Assembly (NCBI RefSeq): GCF_014466985.1
Contig: NZ_AP022826.1
Span: 1,798,001-1,862,000, forward strand
DNA: 64,000 nucleotides
Direction: 5' to 3'
Source: Nitrosophilus labii
GTDB lineage: Bacteria > Campylobacterota > Campylobacteria > Campylobacterales > Nitratiruptoraceae
Position 1 is the stretch's first letter; each line of letters starts with the position of its first letter. The position numbers and the translations under genes are program-made. Below are positions 25,302 through 34,804 of the stretch, piece after piece. The notes beneath the pieces are model-generated. The model saw only the letters and a list, made by a program, of their open reading frames with translations. It was not told the DNA's origin and ran no database searches.

Positions 25302-26396
25302 CTATTGCCAAAAGGTATCTATTGTTACAAATACCGTCGTATTAATCAATGAAATATCTAAAGGTTTTAGTGGCTCCAAATAGAGCGTATCGTAATCTCT
25401 AGGACGATTATAGATATTTGCCAATATTTTCGCTTTTTCTAGATCAACTGGCTGCGCTGGCTCTATTTTAATGATCCTTGCCTGAAAAACTTGTTCATCT
25501 TGTGTGCGTACATCTGCTATATAGCCAACTTTAACTTTTTTAAAAAACTTATGTTCCATTTTTGCTACAATATATGGAAGTGTATCTTTGTGTAAAACCG
25601 TAATAATGGGTTCTGCAGTATTTCGAAACTCATTTTCCAAAACATTGACTTTTAAAACTGTCCCACTTAAAGGAGAAACTATCGGTTGCATCTCTCCGTC
25701 AATAAACCTAGCTATAGCAATAGTTTCGTTTATATCTATATTGTCTCCTTTTTGCAAATCCCTCGTAAAATGGATATAGGAAAGAAAAGGAGCACGTATA
25801 ACGGTAATGTTCCCATCTACAAAAGCATTAGTAGTTTGCACGACAAAAGTGCGGTTGTATGCTATATAGCCCAAAAAAGAGAGTAAAATAAAGATAACTG
25901 TATAAATCAAAATCAGTATTTTATCTGCTCTTTTTCTGTTAAGTTTCTTCTCCTCCTTTTTAGGATATGTTATCTGTCTTGTAACCGCATAAAGAATATC
26001 CTCTTTAGTAATAATATCACCGTTAATATATGCTGTGATAATTTGATTTAAAATTGAGATTTGATAATCCTCTAGATTATGAAATTTTGCTCCTAATAAA
26101 GGATAGTGTTCTCCCACAGGCTTTTTACCTGTACAGATAAAATCTAAATTGAGATTGTCTATAACAGTTTCAAAGGTGTCGTACTTAAAAATCATTTTTC
26201 CTTTGCGAGACGGCTTTTGACAAAACTCCTTTGGAGCATTTTTTATGGCAAGTCCACCTAACGACCAGTTGTCAACTATATAGATTTTTCCGTCTATTTC
26301 AACTTTTGCCGGAATTCTATAACGAGCAAACTGCCTTGTCACCTCAGCCTCGTGCATAATCTGTTTTGCCAATTTCTCTTTTTTTTCGGTGTTCAT
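25302..26396 (-). CDS. alg44: Alg44-like PilZ-domain membrane protein
   Basis: Co-polymerase of alginate synthesis and receptor for c-di-GMP. The N-terminal PilZ domain has the RxxxR motif (R21-QFA-R25) and the (D/N)xSxxG motif (NWSLGG at 43-48) needed to bind c-di-GMP. A single membrane helix follows at about 166-188, then a periplasmic HlyD/membrane-fusion-like beta domain (PLSGTVLKVNVLENE). The 364-residue length is close to Pseudomonas Alg44 (389). It overlaps alg8 by 4 bases (ATGA), matching the invariant alg8-alg44 order. It implies that alginate production responds to c-di-GMP. Confidence 0.93.
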   Translation of the reverse strand: MNTEKKEKLAKQIMHEAEVTRQFARYRIPAKVEIDGKIYIVDNWSLGGLAIKNAPKEFCQKPSRKGKMIFKYDTFETVIDNLNLDFICTGKKPVGEHYPLLGAKFHNLEDYQISILNQIITAYINGDIITKEDILYAVTRQITYPKKEEKKLNRKRADKILILIYTVIFILLSFLGYIAYNRTFVVQTTNAFVDGNITVIRAPFLSYIHFTRDLQKGDNIDINETIAIARFIDGEMQPIVSPLSGTVLKVNVLENEFRNTAEPIITVLHKDTLPYIVAKMEHKFFKKVKVGYIADVRTQDEQVFQARIIKIEPAQPVDLEKAKILANIYNRPRDYDTLYLEPLKPLDISLINTTVFVTIDTFWQ

Positions 26397-27958
26397 GTCA
26401 ACACATCCTTTATGAAGTGAAGATATAGCCAGATATCGTCAAAACTAAGTATCTGAACTAAAAAAGCTATAGTGATCAAGAATAACAGCATTTTGATAAC
26501 AAGAGTTCCGTTTGAACTCACTCGATAATACCACTCTATATAAGCCTCTTTACTTTTTAGTTTTGTTTTTTGTCTCGTCCAAGACTGTTTATATAGATGC
26601 TCCCATATATAGATCTTCGTTAGCGAACCTATAAGCTGATGATAATAAAGCAAAAGCGGCCACATTGGATGTATGTCTCTTCTTGTTATTCTATAAACAA
26701 AAATCATAATCAAACGAGAAAAGAGTATCCACCATATATAGGCAAAAAGTATATATATTCCCCAATGAACTGCTCCTATAAGTGCAAGAAAAAAGCCATA
26801 AGGTGTCATCCATTTGGTAATCCTTTGATCAACAATAGCATACCATGGAAAATTTCCGATACGTTCTCTTATATTCTTGATTTTTAACTGCTTGAGATTT
26901 GTTCTATATTGATTTCCAAACCAACGTACCATTAATTGCAATGAACCTATAAAAAAATTTTTATGTACTAATTCATCGATTGTATGTACCATAACATCAG
27001 GTACATATGTAAGATGCCAACCATCTTTCATAACATAGTATAGACTCGATTTATCGTCGCCGGTTAAAAACTCAAAAGTTCCCAACCGCCAATGATGCAC
27101 ATAGTCAAGTTGTACTGTTTTAACAAAAGCAGCCTTTGCTACGATATTTGCCCTAATCATAGACATACGTCCAGTCAAAGTCAAGATCCTATCCGCTAGC
27201 GCAACAGAGCACATAGAGATATTGCGTTGTGCCATCCTAAGTCGATACCAGTTAAGATAAAGATATTCCGACACTGTTTTTGGGGGAGTAAGAAGTATAG
27301 AGTCTTCATCTGTAGTAAGTCCCCCCAGATTTGGCTCTAATCCAAATAGTCTAGCACATTTGCGAAAAGTCCCTGGAGTAACAATAGAATCGCCATCTAT
27401 TACAGCTACAACACTTCTATTTAAATTTACTTGGGGCGTATTAGCGACAACTCTGTATCCGGCAGCCAAAGCATCTCTTTTCCCTGTCCCTTTAATCCGT
27501 ACAATAACAAGCTTTATCCTCTCTGGAGGTTCAAGTTCTAAAAAAATCCTTCTTACAAGACGCTCTTCCGAAATCTCCACAAGGGAAGCTATAATAGTAG
27601 TATTATATCCAGAAGCAATTGCGTCTTTAATAGCTTCACGATAAACTTTTACGGTTATGCTAGTTGCAATTTTGTATGTGGTAATAAGAACAAAAAGATG
27701 ATCTGGATCGATCTCCTCTCCAGCCTCCTCCTCTTTTTTTCTCATTTTTCTAAACTTTGATGTTATATATCGATATGCTCGAATATTATTTAAAAAAAAC
27801 CAGCTATAGCGATATGCACCAACTACTCCCAATATAAAAATAAGCTGCTTTTGATAAGGATCAAAAAGTTCGCCTGGTAAAGCAAGAGCATAAAGAACAA
27901 CTACTATGATATAAAAAAGAAAAAAGATAAAGTTGTTGTTGACGCTCTCTTGATACAT
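26393..27958 (-). CDS. alg8: Alginate polymerase Alg8 (family 2 glycosyltransferase)
   Basis: Inner-membrane processive glycosyltransferase that joins mannuronate from GDP-mannuronate. The protein has about 521 residues. Two N-terminal membrane segments (from about residue 12) precede the GT2 catalytic domain with VAVIDGDSIVTPG (the DxD-type site) and FLTGDDKSS, and several C-terminal membrane segments follow. ATG 27958 is chosen over the longer frame from 27973, because AAGGGTGAG precedes it and it starts 8 bases after the algD stop. Cellulose and hyaluronan synthases are related, but the adjacency to algD and alg44 settles the identity. Confidence 0.92.
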   Translation of the reverse strand: MYQESVNNNFIFFLFYIIVVVLYALALPGELFDPYQKQLIFILGVVGAYRYSWFFLNNIRAYRYITSKFRKMRKKEEEAGEEIDPDHLFVLITTYKIATSITVKVYREAIKDAIASGYNTTIIASLVEISEERLVRRIFLELEPPERIKLVIVRIKGTGKRDALAAGYRVVANTPQVNLNRSVVAVIDGDSIVTPGTFRKCARLFGLEPNLGGLTTDEDSILLTPPKTVSEYLYLNWYRLRMAQRNISMCSVALADRILTLTGRMSMIRANIVAKAAFVKTVQLDYVHHWRLGTFEFLTGDDKSSLYYVMKDGWHLTYVPDVMVHTIDELVHKNFFIGSLQLMVRWFGNQYRTNLKQLKIKNIRERIGNFPWYAIVDQRITKWMTPYGFFLALIGAVHWGIYILFAYIWWILFSRLIMIFVYRITRRDIHPMWPLLLYYHQLIGSLTKIYIWEHLYKQSWTRQKTKLKSKEAYIEWYYRVSSNGTLVIKMLLFLITIAFLVQILSFDDIWLYLHFIKDVLT

Positions 27959-27966
27959 ACTCACCC

Positions 27967-29277
27967 TTACCAACAGATTCCTTGATAGTTTTCTTTACTT
28001 TTTTTATCAACAATTCTCATAAGATCAACAATATATTTGTGAAAATATCTATTGGGTATATCTCGAAACTCCTTAGAGTTATTACCTAAAATTATTATAT
28101 CAGCTTTTTCTATTGTTTCTTCTAAATTTTCATTAAGTCTTATATTGATATGTTGCAAATCACTCTCCAAAACCGTTTTCAATGCTCCCTCTTTTTTTGC
28201 TAGTAAAACGTTTTTATCATAAATGCTCAATTCATACCCTTTTCCTATCAACATCTCAGCAAGCGCTAATTGCGGAGATTCGCGCAAATCATCTGTGTCA
28301 GCTTTAAAGCTTATTCCCAAAAATGCGACTTTTTTGGAGGGCAAAGGTTGAATAAAATCGAGATAAACTCTTTTTATCTGCCACTCATTACTTGGCATAA
28401 TATGTTCCATCATCGGGATAGTTATATCTAACTCCTTGGCTTTATATGTGATCGCTCTTAAGTCTTTCGGTAAACATGAGCCTCCAAAAGCAAATCCGGG
28501 TTTGAGATAATATGAAGAGATATTTAGTTTTCTGTCTTCACAAAAAATTCGCATAACTTCATGGGAATCGATTTCTAATTCTTTGCAAATCATCCCTATT
28601 TCATTGGCAAATGTTATTTTAGCCGCGTGCCAACTATTGGAAGCATATTTGATCATCTCAGCCACTTCTATTTGGGTTTCAAATAAAGGAGCGTCTAAAA
28701 AAGAGTAAAGTTGTTTGAAGATTTCAAAAACTTTTAAGTCTTCTGCACCGACAACGGTAAATGGAGGGTGATAAAAATCCTCTATTGCCGAACTTTCACG
28801 TAAAAATTCAGGATTAGAAGCATATCCAAAATCTACGCCATGTTTTTTTCCAGAAATCTTTTCAATTAAAGAGATAACTACATCTTTGCCGGTTTTTGGC
28901 AAGACAGTACTACGCATAGTGACAACATGATAACTATTTTTGCTTTGTAGCTCTTTTCCTATAGCTACGGCGGTATCTTGAATATAGCGTAAATCCAAAG
29001 AGCCATTTTTTTGACTCGGTGTTCCTACGGCAATTATCGTAAGATCACTATTGGCGATAGCATAATGTAAATCGGTAGTAGCTTTTAGTCTGTTTGCCTC
29101 TACGCCCTCTTTTATAAGCTCTCCCAACCCTTTTTCTACAATAGGAGATTTTCCTTTGTTGATAAGTTCTACCTTTACGCTATCTACATCAACTCCAATA
29201 ACAGTATGTCCCTCTTTGGCAAACGCAGCTGAACAGACACTGCCTACATATCCCAAACCGATCACACTTATTCGCAT
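27967..29277 (-). CDS. algD: GDP-mannose 6-dehydrogenase AlgD
   Basis: NAD-dependent four-electron oxidation of GDP-mannose to GDP-mannuronate, the committed step of alginate synthesis. At 436 residues it has the length of Pseudomonas AlgD. It has the dinucleotide-binding start ISVIGLGYVGSVCSAAF, GKSPIVEKGLGELI, the catalytic cysteine in FAFGGSCLPKDLRAITY, and FKADTDDLRESPQLALAEML. These blocks match AlgD better than UDP-glucose dehydrogenases. It overlaps the phosphatase gene upstream by 10 bases. Confidence 0.95.
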   Translation of the reverse strand: MRISVIGLGYVGSVCSAAFAKEGHTVIGVDVDSVKVELINKGKSPIVEKGLGELIKEGVEANRLKATTDLHYAIANSDLTIIAVGTPSQKNGSLDLRYIQDTAVAIGKELQSKNSYHVVTMRSTVLPKTGKDVVISLIEKISGKKHGVDFGYASNPEFLRESSAIEDFYHPPFTVVGAEDLKVFEIFKQLYSFLDAPLFETQIEVAEMIKYASNSWHAAKITFANEIGMICKELEIDSHEVMRIFCEDRKLNISSYYLKPGFAFGGSCLPKDLRAITYKAKELDITIPMMEHIMPSNEWQIKRVYLDFIQPLPSKKVAFLGISFKADTDDLRESPQLALAEMLIGKGYELSIYDKNVLLAKKEGALKTVLESDLQHINIRLNENLEETIEKADIIILGNNSKEFRDIPNRYFHKYIVDLMRIVDKKSKENYQGICW

Positions 29278-30029
29278 CTATTTTTCCCCTTTTTTAAAAA
29301 ATCTAAAACTCTTTTAACAAAAGATAACTTCTGTTCAACAACAATAAAACTAACATTGTCAGAGAGTTTTTTTCTTTTTTTGATTCTTTCAAATATTTTT
29401 AAAATATTTGAGCTCATAACTATCTCTTGAATTTCGTTTTCAAATTCTCTCCAAAATCCATCGGAACAAATCAGCAATTTCTCACCTTTTTCTATAGCTG
29501 TTGACGAAAAAAAAATTTCAAACTCCTCTATACCAATACCTCCCGATATTGACGAAGTAAGAATATTGCTATTTTGATGTTTTAATCCTATCGACTGTAG
29601 TTCATTGACTAATGTATGATCTTTTGTCAATACTTCTATATTTTGTGGAGAAACTTTATACACTCGACAATCTCCTACATTAAATATCAAAGCTTCATTT
29701 TTTTTCCAAACAATACCTGCTAAAGCTGTTGCTAGAGAAATAATCTCTTTGGCAGCTATCTCCTCTAGTTCTCTCTTTGCCTCTATCAATGTTGCAACAA
29801 TCATTTGCCTATTACTAGGCTTTTTTTGTTTTAAACATTCTAACACTGTTCGCGCTGCTTTCATTCCAGCTTTATGTCCTCCTAATCCATCTGCTACTAC
29901 AGTCAAGAAGTGATCATTTTTTATCTCTTTTTGTGAACATTTTTGGACAATCTCATCATCGATTAAAAGCAAATCTTCGTTTTTTCTACGAACACTTCCT
30001 AATTCACAGCAGTAAGAAACATATAACAC
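29268..30029 (-). CDS. PP2C-family protein serine/threonine phosphatase
   Basis: Metal-dependent phosphatase expected to reverse the action of the neighbouring kinase. The 253-residue protein has the canonical motifs: RRKNEDLLLID near residue 15, VVADGLGGHKAG near 47, NVGDCRVY near 116, LLICSDGFWRE near 187 and LSDNVSFIVV near 224. All metal-binding Asp residues are present. It resembles the Stp1/PppA group encoded beside Hanks-type kinases. It lies 9 bases after the kinase gene and overlaps algD by 10 bases, so it is locked into the alginate operon. Confidence 0.92.
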   Translation of the reverse strand: MLYVSYCCELGSVRRKNEDLLLIDDEIVQKCSQKEIKNDHFLTVVADGLGGHKAGMKAARTVLECLKQKKPSNRQMIVATLIEAKRELEEIAAKEIISLATALAGIVWKKNEALIFNVGDCRVYKVSPQNIEVLTKDHTLVNELQSIGLKHQNSNILTSSISGGIGIEEFEIFFSSTAIEKGEKLLICSDGFWREFENEIQEIVMSSNILKIFERIKKRKKLSDNVSFIVVEQKLSFVKRVLDFLKKGKNRCE

Positions 30030-30038
30030 TTTCTATCC

Positions 30039-33000
30039 TTAAAAGAGTTTTGCCAAAATTTTACCAACAATAAAGCCAAATTTACGATAACGTTTAGCTT
30101 TAGAAACAGAAATATCTGCAGCTTTCCACTCTTTAGCCTCTTCAATATCAAAACCGGCCTTCTTCCACTCTCTAGCCTCTTCCAAACTAAATCCTTGGTC
30201 TATCCAAGCTAAAAGTTCATCAATACTAAAACCATCATCCACTAAGTTTTTGGCAACATTTGGCAAGAACCCTATATTTTTCCACTCCAAAACTGATCTA
30301 ACATCAAACCCGTACTCAATCCACTTTTTTGCTTCATTGGGCAAAAAACCCTCTTTTTTCCACCTAATAGCTTTTTGCGATTCAAAACCTAACTCATGCC
30401 ACCTTTTTGCTTCTTGCAACGAAAAACCTTTTGTAAACCAACTTAAAAACTCTTTAACCCTAAAACCCTCCTCTTTTATTTTTTGAATTACATCAAAAAG
30501 ATTAGATGACCAAACCTGTAATTTGCCATTAAGTCCTCCGGCAACAAGAAGGTCTCCTTTTGGATTATAAGCTAACGACAACATAGCGTCTCTATTCAAA
30601 GTAATAGAGCTGATCTTTTTTTGCTCATAAAGATTCCAAAGCTCAATAGTTTTGCCTTGTTGAATAGCCAAAACACCATCTTGCATCGGAACAGTTTTCA
30701 TAAACTCTGTATAATCAAAATTATCGGAAAGTTCAGTAACTTTAGACCTATTTTCTATATCCCAAATGGTTATATCTCCCTCTTCACCAGCAACAGCAAC
30801 AACCGTACCGCTTGGATTAAAAGCAACAGATTTGATACTTGTATTATGCTGAAAAAGAGTAATTTTCTCTTTACTTTGATAATCCCACAATATAACACTC
30901 CCATCTTCAGAACCACTAGCCAAAATGTTTTTTAATGGATGAAAAGTGACCATCCGTACACTAGCCTTATGTTCATCAAAAAAAGCTTTTGCCTCTTTTG
31001 TACGAAGCTCCCAAACTATAACATTACCACCCTCTGTTCCACAGGCAAGCAAAGTACCGTTGTGATTAAAATCAATACTATTAATATAGCTTTTGCTATC
31101 TTTTAAGACGTAAAATGTCTGTTTTGTTTCTATGTTCCATAGGCGTATCTGCATGTCCCAACTACCGCTAGCGAGTATATTTTCAACTGGACTAAAAGCT
31201 ACGCACGTTACATAACTTTGATGTCCTTCCAATCTTGCAAGATGCTTTTTTGACGACACATCCCAAAGAGATACTGTTTTATCCTTGCTTGCACTTGCTA
31301 AGATCTCACCATCTTTGCTAAATGCAACAGATTGAACACAATCTGTATGCAATTCCAAAATAGCAAACTCTTGATCAGCTTTCTCGCTTAATAATCTAAT
31401 CGTATAGTCATTGCCGCCGCAAGCAAGCATATCCCCTTGAGGACTGTATCTTATACTTTTAATGGCTCCATTTAGAACTTTTTTATTCTCTAAAAGAGTA
31501 TAAAAACCTCTCTTTAACTGCTTAATTTCATCAAAAACCAAACCCTCTTTTTGTGCGATTTTAGCTTCTTCAGGTTTTACATTTATCTCTTTTTTAAATA
31601 AAAGAGCTTCATGCAACCGAAAACCGGCATCTCTCCACTCTTTTGCTTCTTCTAGATCAAACCCTGCTTCTTGCCAGTTTCTAGCGCTTGTCTCATCGAA
31701 ATTCTCCAAACCTATTTGCTTACTATTTTGTACCTGGTAATTTTCTCTTTTATTTAAAAATCGATCTATCTCTTCTGCACCCCAACGCTTAGAGCTATCT
31801 TTTTGGAGAAGTCCTTCAAGAACCTCTTTAATATCTTGTTCGCTTGTTTCGATAGGTATGGGCTCATGTCCAGCTATCTTAGATAGCAAGCTATTAAATT
31901 CAACTCCTTCAAAAGGTTCTTTGCCAAAATATAACAGATATAAGATCATTCCAAGTGACCAGTAATCACTCTTTTTGTTATATTCGTTTGAGAAAGTTTC
32001 TGGAGCAGAGTATTTATATGTACCTTTAAAATTTTTAGTAAAAACAGTTGACTCCTCAATACTTTTAGCAATACCAAAATCGCAAAGTACTACTTCAAAC
32101 CAATCTCTAAGAAGAATATTGGATGGTTTCAGATCTCGGTGATAAATATTGTGACTGTGCAAAACTTTTAAAGCTTCGTTTACCTGTTTTAGAAAATCAT
32201 AGAAGATCTCTTTTGAAGCAAAACGATCTTTATACTCTTTATTGTGTAAAAGTTCTGAAATACTACCTAGTTTACAATATTCATATATTTCAAAAAAACT
32301 TCCTTGCGTCTCTCCAAAATCTATAAGTCTAACCAGATGCTGAGGATGCTCTACGGTAAGTTGTTTGATATTTTTTACTAAATCAAGATCTGGAAAGATA
32401 TCTTTGCGATATATTTTAAGCACATACTGGGTATCATCTTTTTGTACCAAATATGTATCAGACTCTCCCCCTAAAAAAAGATGTTTTATGATCTCATACC
32501 CCTCTATTTGCCGGGGAGTATGTACTAGAGACTCAGCTCTTGCCATAACTATCGTCTTATTAACAGTTTGCCCATCTATAGATGGCTCTTTTTCTGTTTT
32601 ATCGCAAATATAATTTTCTTTGATCGTTTTATCACTCTCTAAACCATACTGCACCGTCAAAAAGATTTTCTGCGATAAGGAAATAACGTCATTATGTTTT
32701 AAAAGAAAATGTTTGTTGGGAGATAGCTTTTGAGCGTTTAGATAAGTCCCGTTAGTACTTCCTAGATCTTGAATGTACCATTGATCATTTTTTTTAAAAA
32801 TCTTTGCATGTCTTCTTGAGATAGCTTTATCCACAAAGTAAGATTTCGCGATCCCTTCTCTTCCTAAAATAGTAGGTTTAATTATTGTAATAGTAAATCC
32901 GTCTCCAAACAATACCAAAGGGATCTCAACTAATTCATCTTCAGTTAAAGAGACGGAAGAGATGTCGGTTGAACAATTTTTACACAAAAGAGAATTTGGC

Positions 33001-33041
33001 TCATTTTTTGTTTTACAAACAGGACAGATTTTATACGCCAT
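30039..33041 (-). CDS. Zinc ribbon-FHA-Ser/Thr kinase-WD40 protein
   Basis: A 1000-residue cytoplasmic regulatory kinase. In order: zinc ribbon (CPVC and CKNC, residues 6-23); FHA domain (about 50-130, GREG, SRRHAK, DLGSTNGTYLN); Hanks-type kinase (about 180-440) with VLKIYRKD lysine, HRDLKPSN, CDFGIAKS and APETF, all catalytic residues kept though the glycine loop is poor; short EAxxW-type helical repeats; about seven WD40 repeats (about 545-820, LASGSWDMQIRLW and similar); and a C-terminal array of about eight repeats of type EAxxWxxxGF. ATG 33041 is chosen over the frame from 33077 because GGAAGG precedes it and it then starts just after the upstream gene. Its substrate is not known; alginate export proteins are candidates. 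Confidence 0.88.
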   Translation of the reverse strand: MAYKICPVCKTKNEPNSLLCKNCSTDISSVSLTEDELVEIPLVLFGDGFTITIIKPTILGREGIAKSYFVDKAISRRHAKIFKKNDQWYIQDLGSTNGTYLNAQKLSPNKHFLLKHNDVISLSQKIFLTVQYGLESDKTIKENYICDKTEKEPSIDGQTVNKTIVMARAESLVHTPRQIEGYEIIKHLFLGGESDTYLVQKDDTQYVLKIYRKDIFPDLDLVKNIKQLTVEHPQHLVRLIDFGETQGSFFEIYEYCKLGSISELLHNKEYKDRFASKEIFYDFLKQVNEALKVLHSHNIYHRDLKPSNILLRDWFEVVLCDFGIAKSIEESTVFTKNFKGTYKYSAPETFSNEYNKKSDYWSLGMILYLLYFGKEPFEGVEFNSLLSKIAGHEPIPIETSEQDIKEVLEGLLQKDSSKRWGAEEIDRFLNKRENYQVQNSKQIGLENFDETSARNWQEAGFDLEEAKEWRDAGFRLHEALLFKKEINVKPEEAKIAQKEGLVFDEIKQLKRGFYTLLENKKVLNGAIKSIRYSPQGDMLACGGNDYTIRLLSEKADQEFAILELHTDCVQSVAFSKDGEILASASKDKTVSLWDVSSKKHLARLEGHQSYVTCVAFSPVENILASGSWDMQIRLWNIETKQTFYVLKDSKSYINSIDFNHNGTLLACGTEGGNVIVWELRTKEAKAFFDEHKASVRMVTFHPLKNILASGSEDGSVILWDYQSKEKITLFQHNTSIKSVAFNPSGTVVAVAGEEGDITIWDIENRSKVTELSDNFDYTEFMKTVPMQDGVLAIQQGKTIELWNLYEQKKISSITLNRDAMLSLAYNPKGDLLVAGGLNGKLQVWSSNLFDVIQKIKEEGFRVKEFLSWFTKGFSLQEAKRWHELGFESQKAIRWKKEGFLPNEAKKWIEYGFDVRSVLEWKNIGFLPNVAKNLVDDGFSIDELLAWIDQGFSLEEAREWKKAGFDIEEAKEWKAADISVSKAKRYRKFGFIVGKILAKLF

Positions 33042-33049
33042 ACCCTTCC

Positions 33050-34804
33050 TTACGTCATATAACCGCTTAATCGCCATCGGCTATCTTGTAATTCTATCTT
33101 TTCTATTAATATAGTTTGACCACCTTTTATATCCAATCGCAAGAATAGATCTGATAAAGGATTAATAAAGATATTTTGCAAACATTTTTCGATCTTTATC
33201 ATATCTAAAGAGTTGCAATGTTTAATACACTCCTCTTCAATTCTCTTTCTAGATATATCATTCATCATTATCGTAATTTTTTGGAAACTTTTTATATTCT
33301 CTATAGTTTTATCGATCATTTTTTGGATCCACCATTTTATATCCTCTTCCTTAAGCAAATCAAATATTATTAATTGAAGATTGTCAAGAAGAGATTTTTG
33401 GAATTTTTGCTCTAAAATTCGAAATACTTCATTATGATAGTCTTTTTTGTTATCATTAGAAAATGATTCATCATCGAACAATAAAGATGTATTTGTCGTT
33501 AATATAATAACCGCTTCGCCAAAATAGAGTATCTCTTGCTCATCGATATTCACTTTTCCTTTTGTAACAATTTGATTAATAAAGTCAAGTATATCAGAAG
33601 GAGCAGCATCGAAATTTTCAAACATCACAATACTGTTGGGATTTTCTTGAATAATTCTTATAAGCTTTGATTCTGTTAGCAGTAATCTATCAAGAGCCTT
33701 ATCTTTGTTTATATACTCTAAAAGATCAAAATGAAAAAAGAGAGATTCTGTTTGAAAAAGATTTTTTGCCAAACTTTGTCCTAGTTTTTTGTGTATCTGT
33801 TCATATGGTCCTGCAAACAAAAGTGTAAGACGAGGTCTGTCTATGTTTTCTGGATTTTCTAATCGATTGAGATTGAAATAAGCACTTTGAATGGCCTTAA
33901 CTATCTTTTCTATTGCTTTTTCTTGACCAAAAATCTCTTTGTTCAATTTTTCTTGCAATTTCATCAGTTGTTTTTTTCCTATTTTACTCCATAAAATTTC
34001 TGAAGAGCCAATCTTATATTCTTGAATTGCTTCAAAAATCTTATTTATTTTAGAACGTTTTTGTTTTGCAAGAATAAAGCTATGCAAAATATCTTTACCA
34101 TAAAAAGAGTTTGTATAAAGAGATAAAAGTTCTAAAAGCTCATTTTGTCTCTCTGGCAATAATGTCTTATACTCTTCAAAAGTAACTATAATCGACTGGA
34201 TAATCTTTTTTCTAGTTTCGATATCGGGCTTTGGGATAGAAATGGTTCTGATTTTGCTATTGTTGTAGTATAAAGGAAAATCTTTACTTTTGTCTAAAAT
34301 ATAAATTAAAAGATTAAATCTTGATATGTCTCCAACTTTAATCGGATAAGCGTTAAGAGAGTATCGAAAAAAGGTATATAAAAACTTATCTATCTCTTCT
34401 TGTGGATATAGTTCTTTAATTCGAGAGCAATGGTTAACTATAAGAGCGCTATTTGTATCGTTTGCTTGCAGAAGATTTTCGACTTTCCAGATAGCCTCGG
34501 CTAAAGAGTTAGTTTGTATCATATCTTTATTGTCAAAATCTATACCTAAGACTTGTAACTGTTCTTTATCACCGCTTAAAAGTGAAAAACCAAATAAAGG
34601 CTCAAACATAACAATATTCTCATACCCTTCTTGACTTAAAATAGTAGCCAGATAGTTTGGTAAAGACAGGGTAGTATAACCGTATTTTTCATCATAATAG
34701 GGATAAAAATCATATATATTTCCATCAATCAAAAATTGTTGGTGAACTGAAGTAAAAGCAAGAAGTTCTTTTGCCCAATTTGGAAGATTTTCTTTTTTAA
34801 CCAT
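33050..34804 (-). CDS. ClpB/ClpA-like AAA protein with degenerate ATP site
   Basis: A 584-residue cytoplasmic protein. The second half (about 285-560) follows the ClpB second-ATPase layout: IFGQEKAIEKIVKAIQSAYF, then a position equivalent to Walker A reading LLFAGPYEQIHKKLG, then a Walker B position reading IVMFENFDAA, and a sensor-like VIILTTNT. The GKT/GKS of Walker A is absent and the Walker B acids are altered, so ATP hydrolysis is doubtful. The first half is an unrecognised AAA-like domain. ATG 34804 (AAAGGTGG upstream) is preferred over the longer frame; it overlaps algA by 8 bases. It may be a scaffold or pseudo-ATPase partner of the kinase. Confidence 0.7.
   Translation of the reverse strand: MVKKENLPNWAKELLAFTSVHQQFLIDGNIYDFYPYYDEKYGYTTLSLPNYLATILSQEGYENIVMFEPLFGFSLLSGDKEQLQVLGIDFDNKDMIQTNSLAEAIWKVENLLQANDTNSALIVNHCSRIKELYPQEEIDKFLYTFFRYSLNAYPIKVGDISRFNLLIYILDKSKDFPLYYNNSKIRTISIPKPDIETRKKIIQSIIVTFEEYKTLLPERQNELLELLSLYTNSFYGKDILHSFILAKQKRSKINKIFEAIQEYKIGSSEILWSKIGKKQLMKLQEKLNKEIFGQEKAIEKIVKAIQSAYFNLNRLENPENIDRPRLTLLFAGPYEQIHKKLGQSLAKNLFQTESLFFHFDLLEYINKDKALDRLLLTESKLIRIIQENPNSIVMFENFDAAPSDILDFINQIVTKGKVNIDEQEILYFGEAVIILTTNTSLLFDDESFSNDNKKDYHNEVFRILEQKFQKSLLDNLQLIIFDLLKEEDIKWWIQKMIDKTIENIKSFQKITIMMNDISRKRIEEECIKHCNSLDMIKIEKCLQNIFINPLSDLFLRLDIKGGQTILIEKIELQDSRWRLSGYMT

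Noticed and set aside
27967-29277. UDP-glucose 6-dehydrogenase for this gene
   Set aside because: The length, the GKSPIVEKGL and FGGSCLPKDLRAITY blocks and the position beside alg8 fit GDP-mannose dehydrogenase better.
33042-33077. Extended N-terminus of the kinase (MAIKRLYDVRKG)
   Set aside because: It overlaps the end of the ClpB-like gene and lacks a ribosome-binding site. ATG 33041 with GGAAGG upstream gives a zinc ribbon right at the N-terminus.
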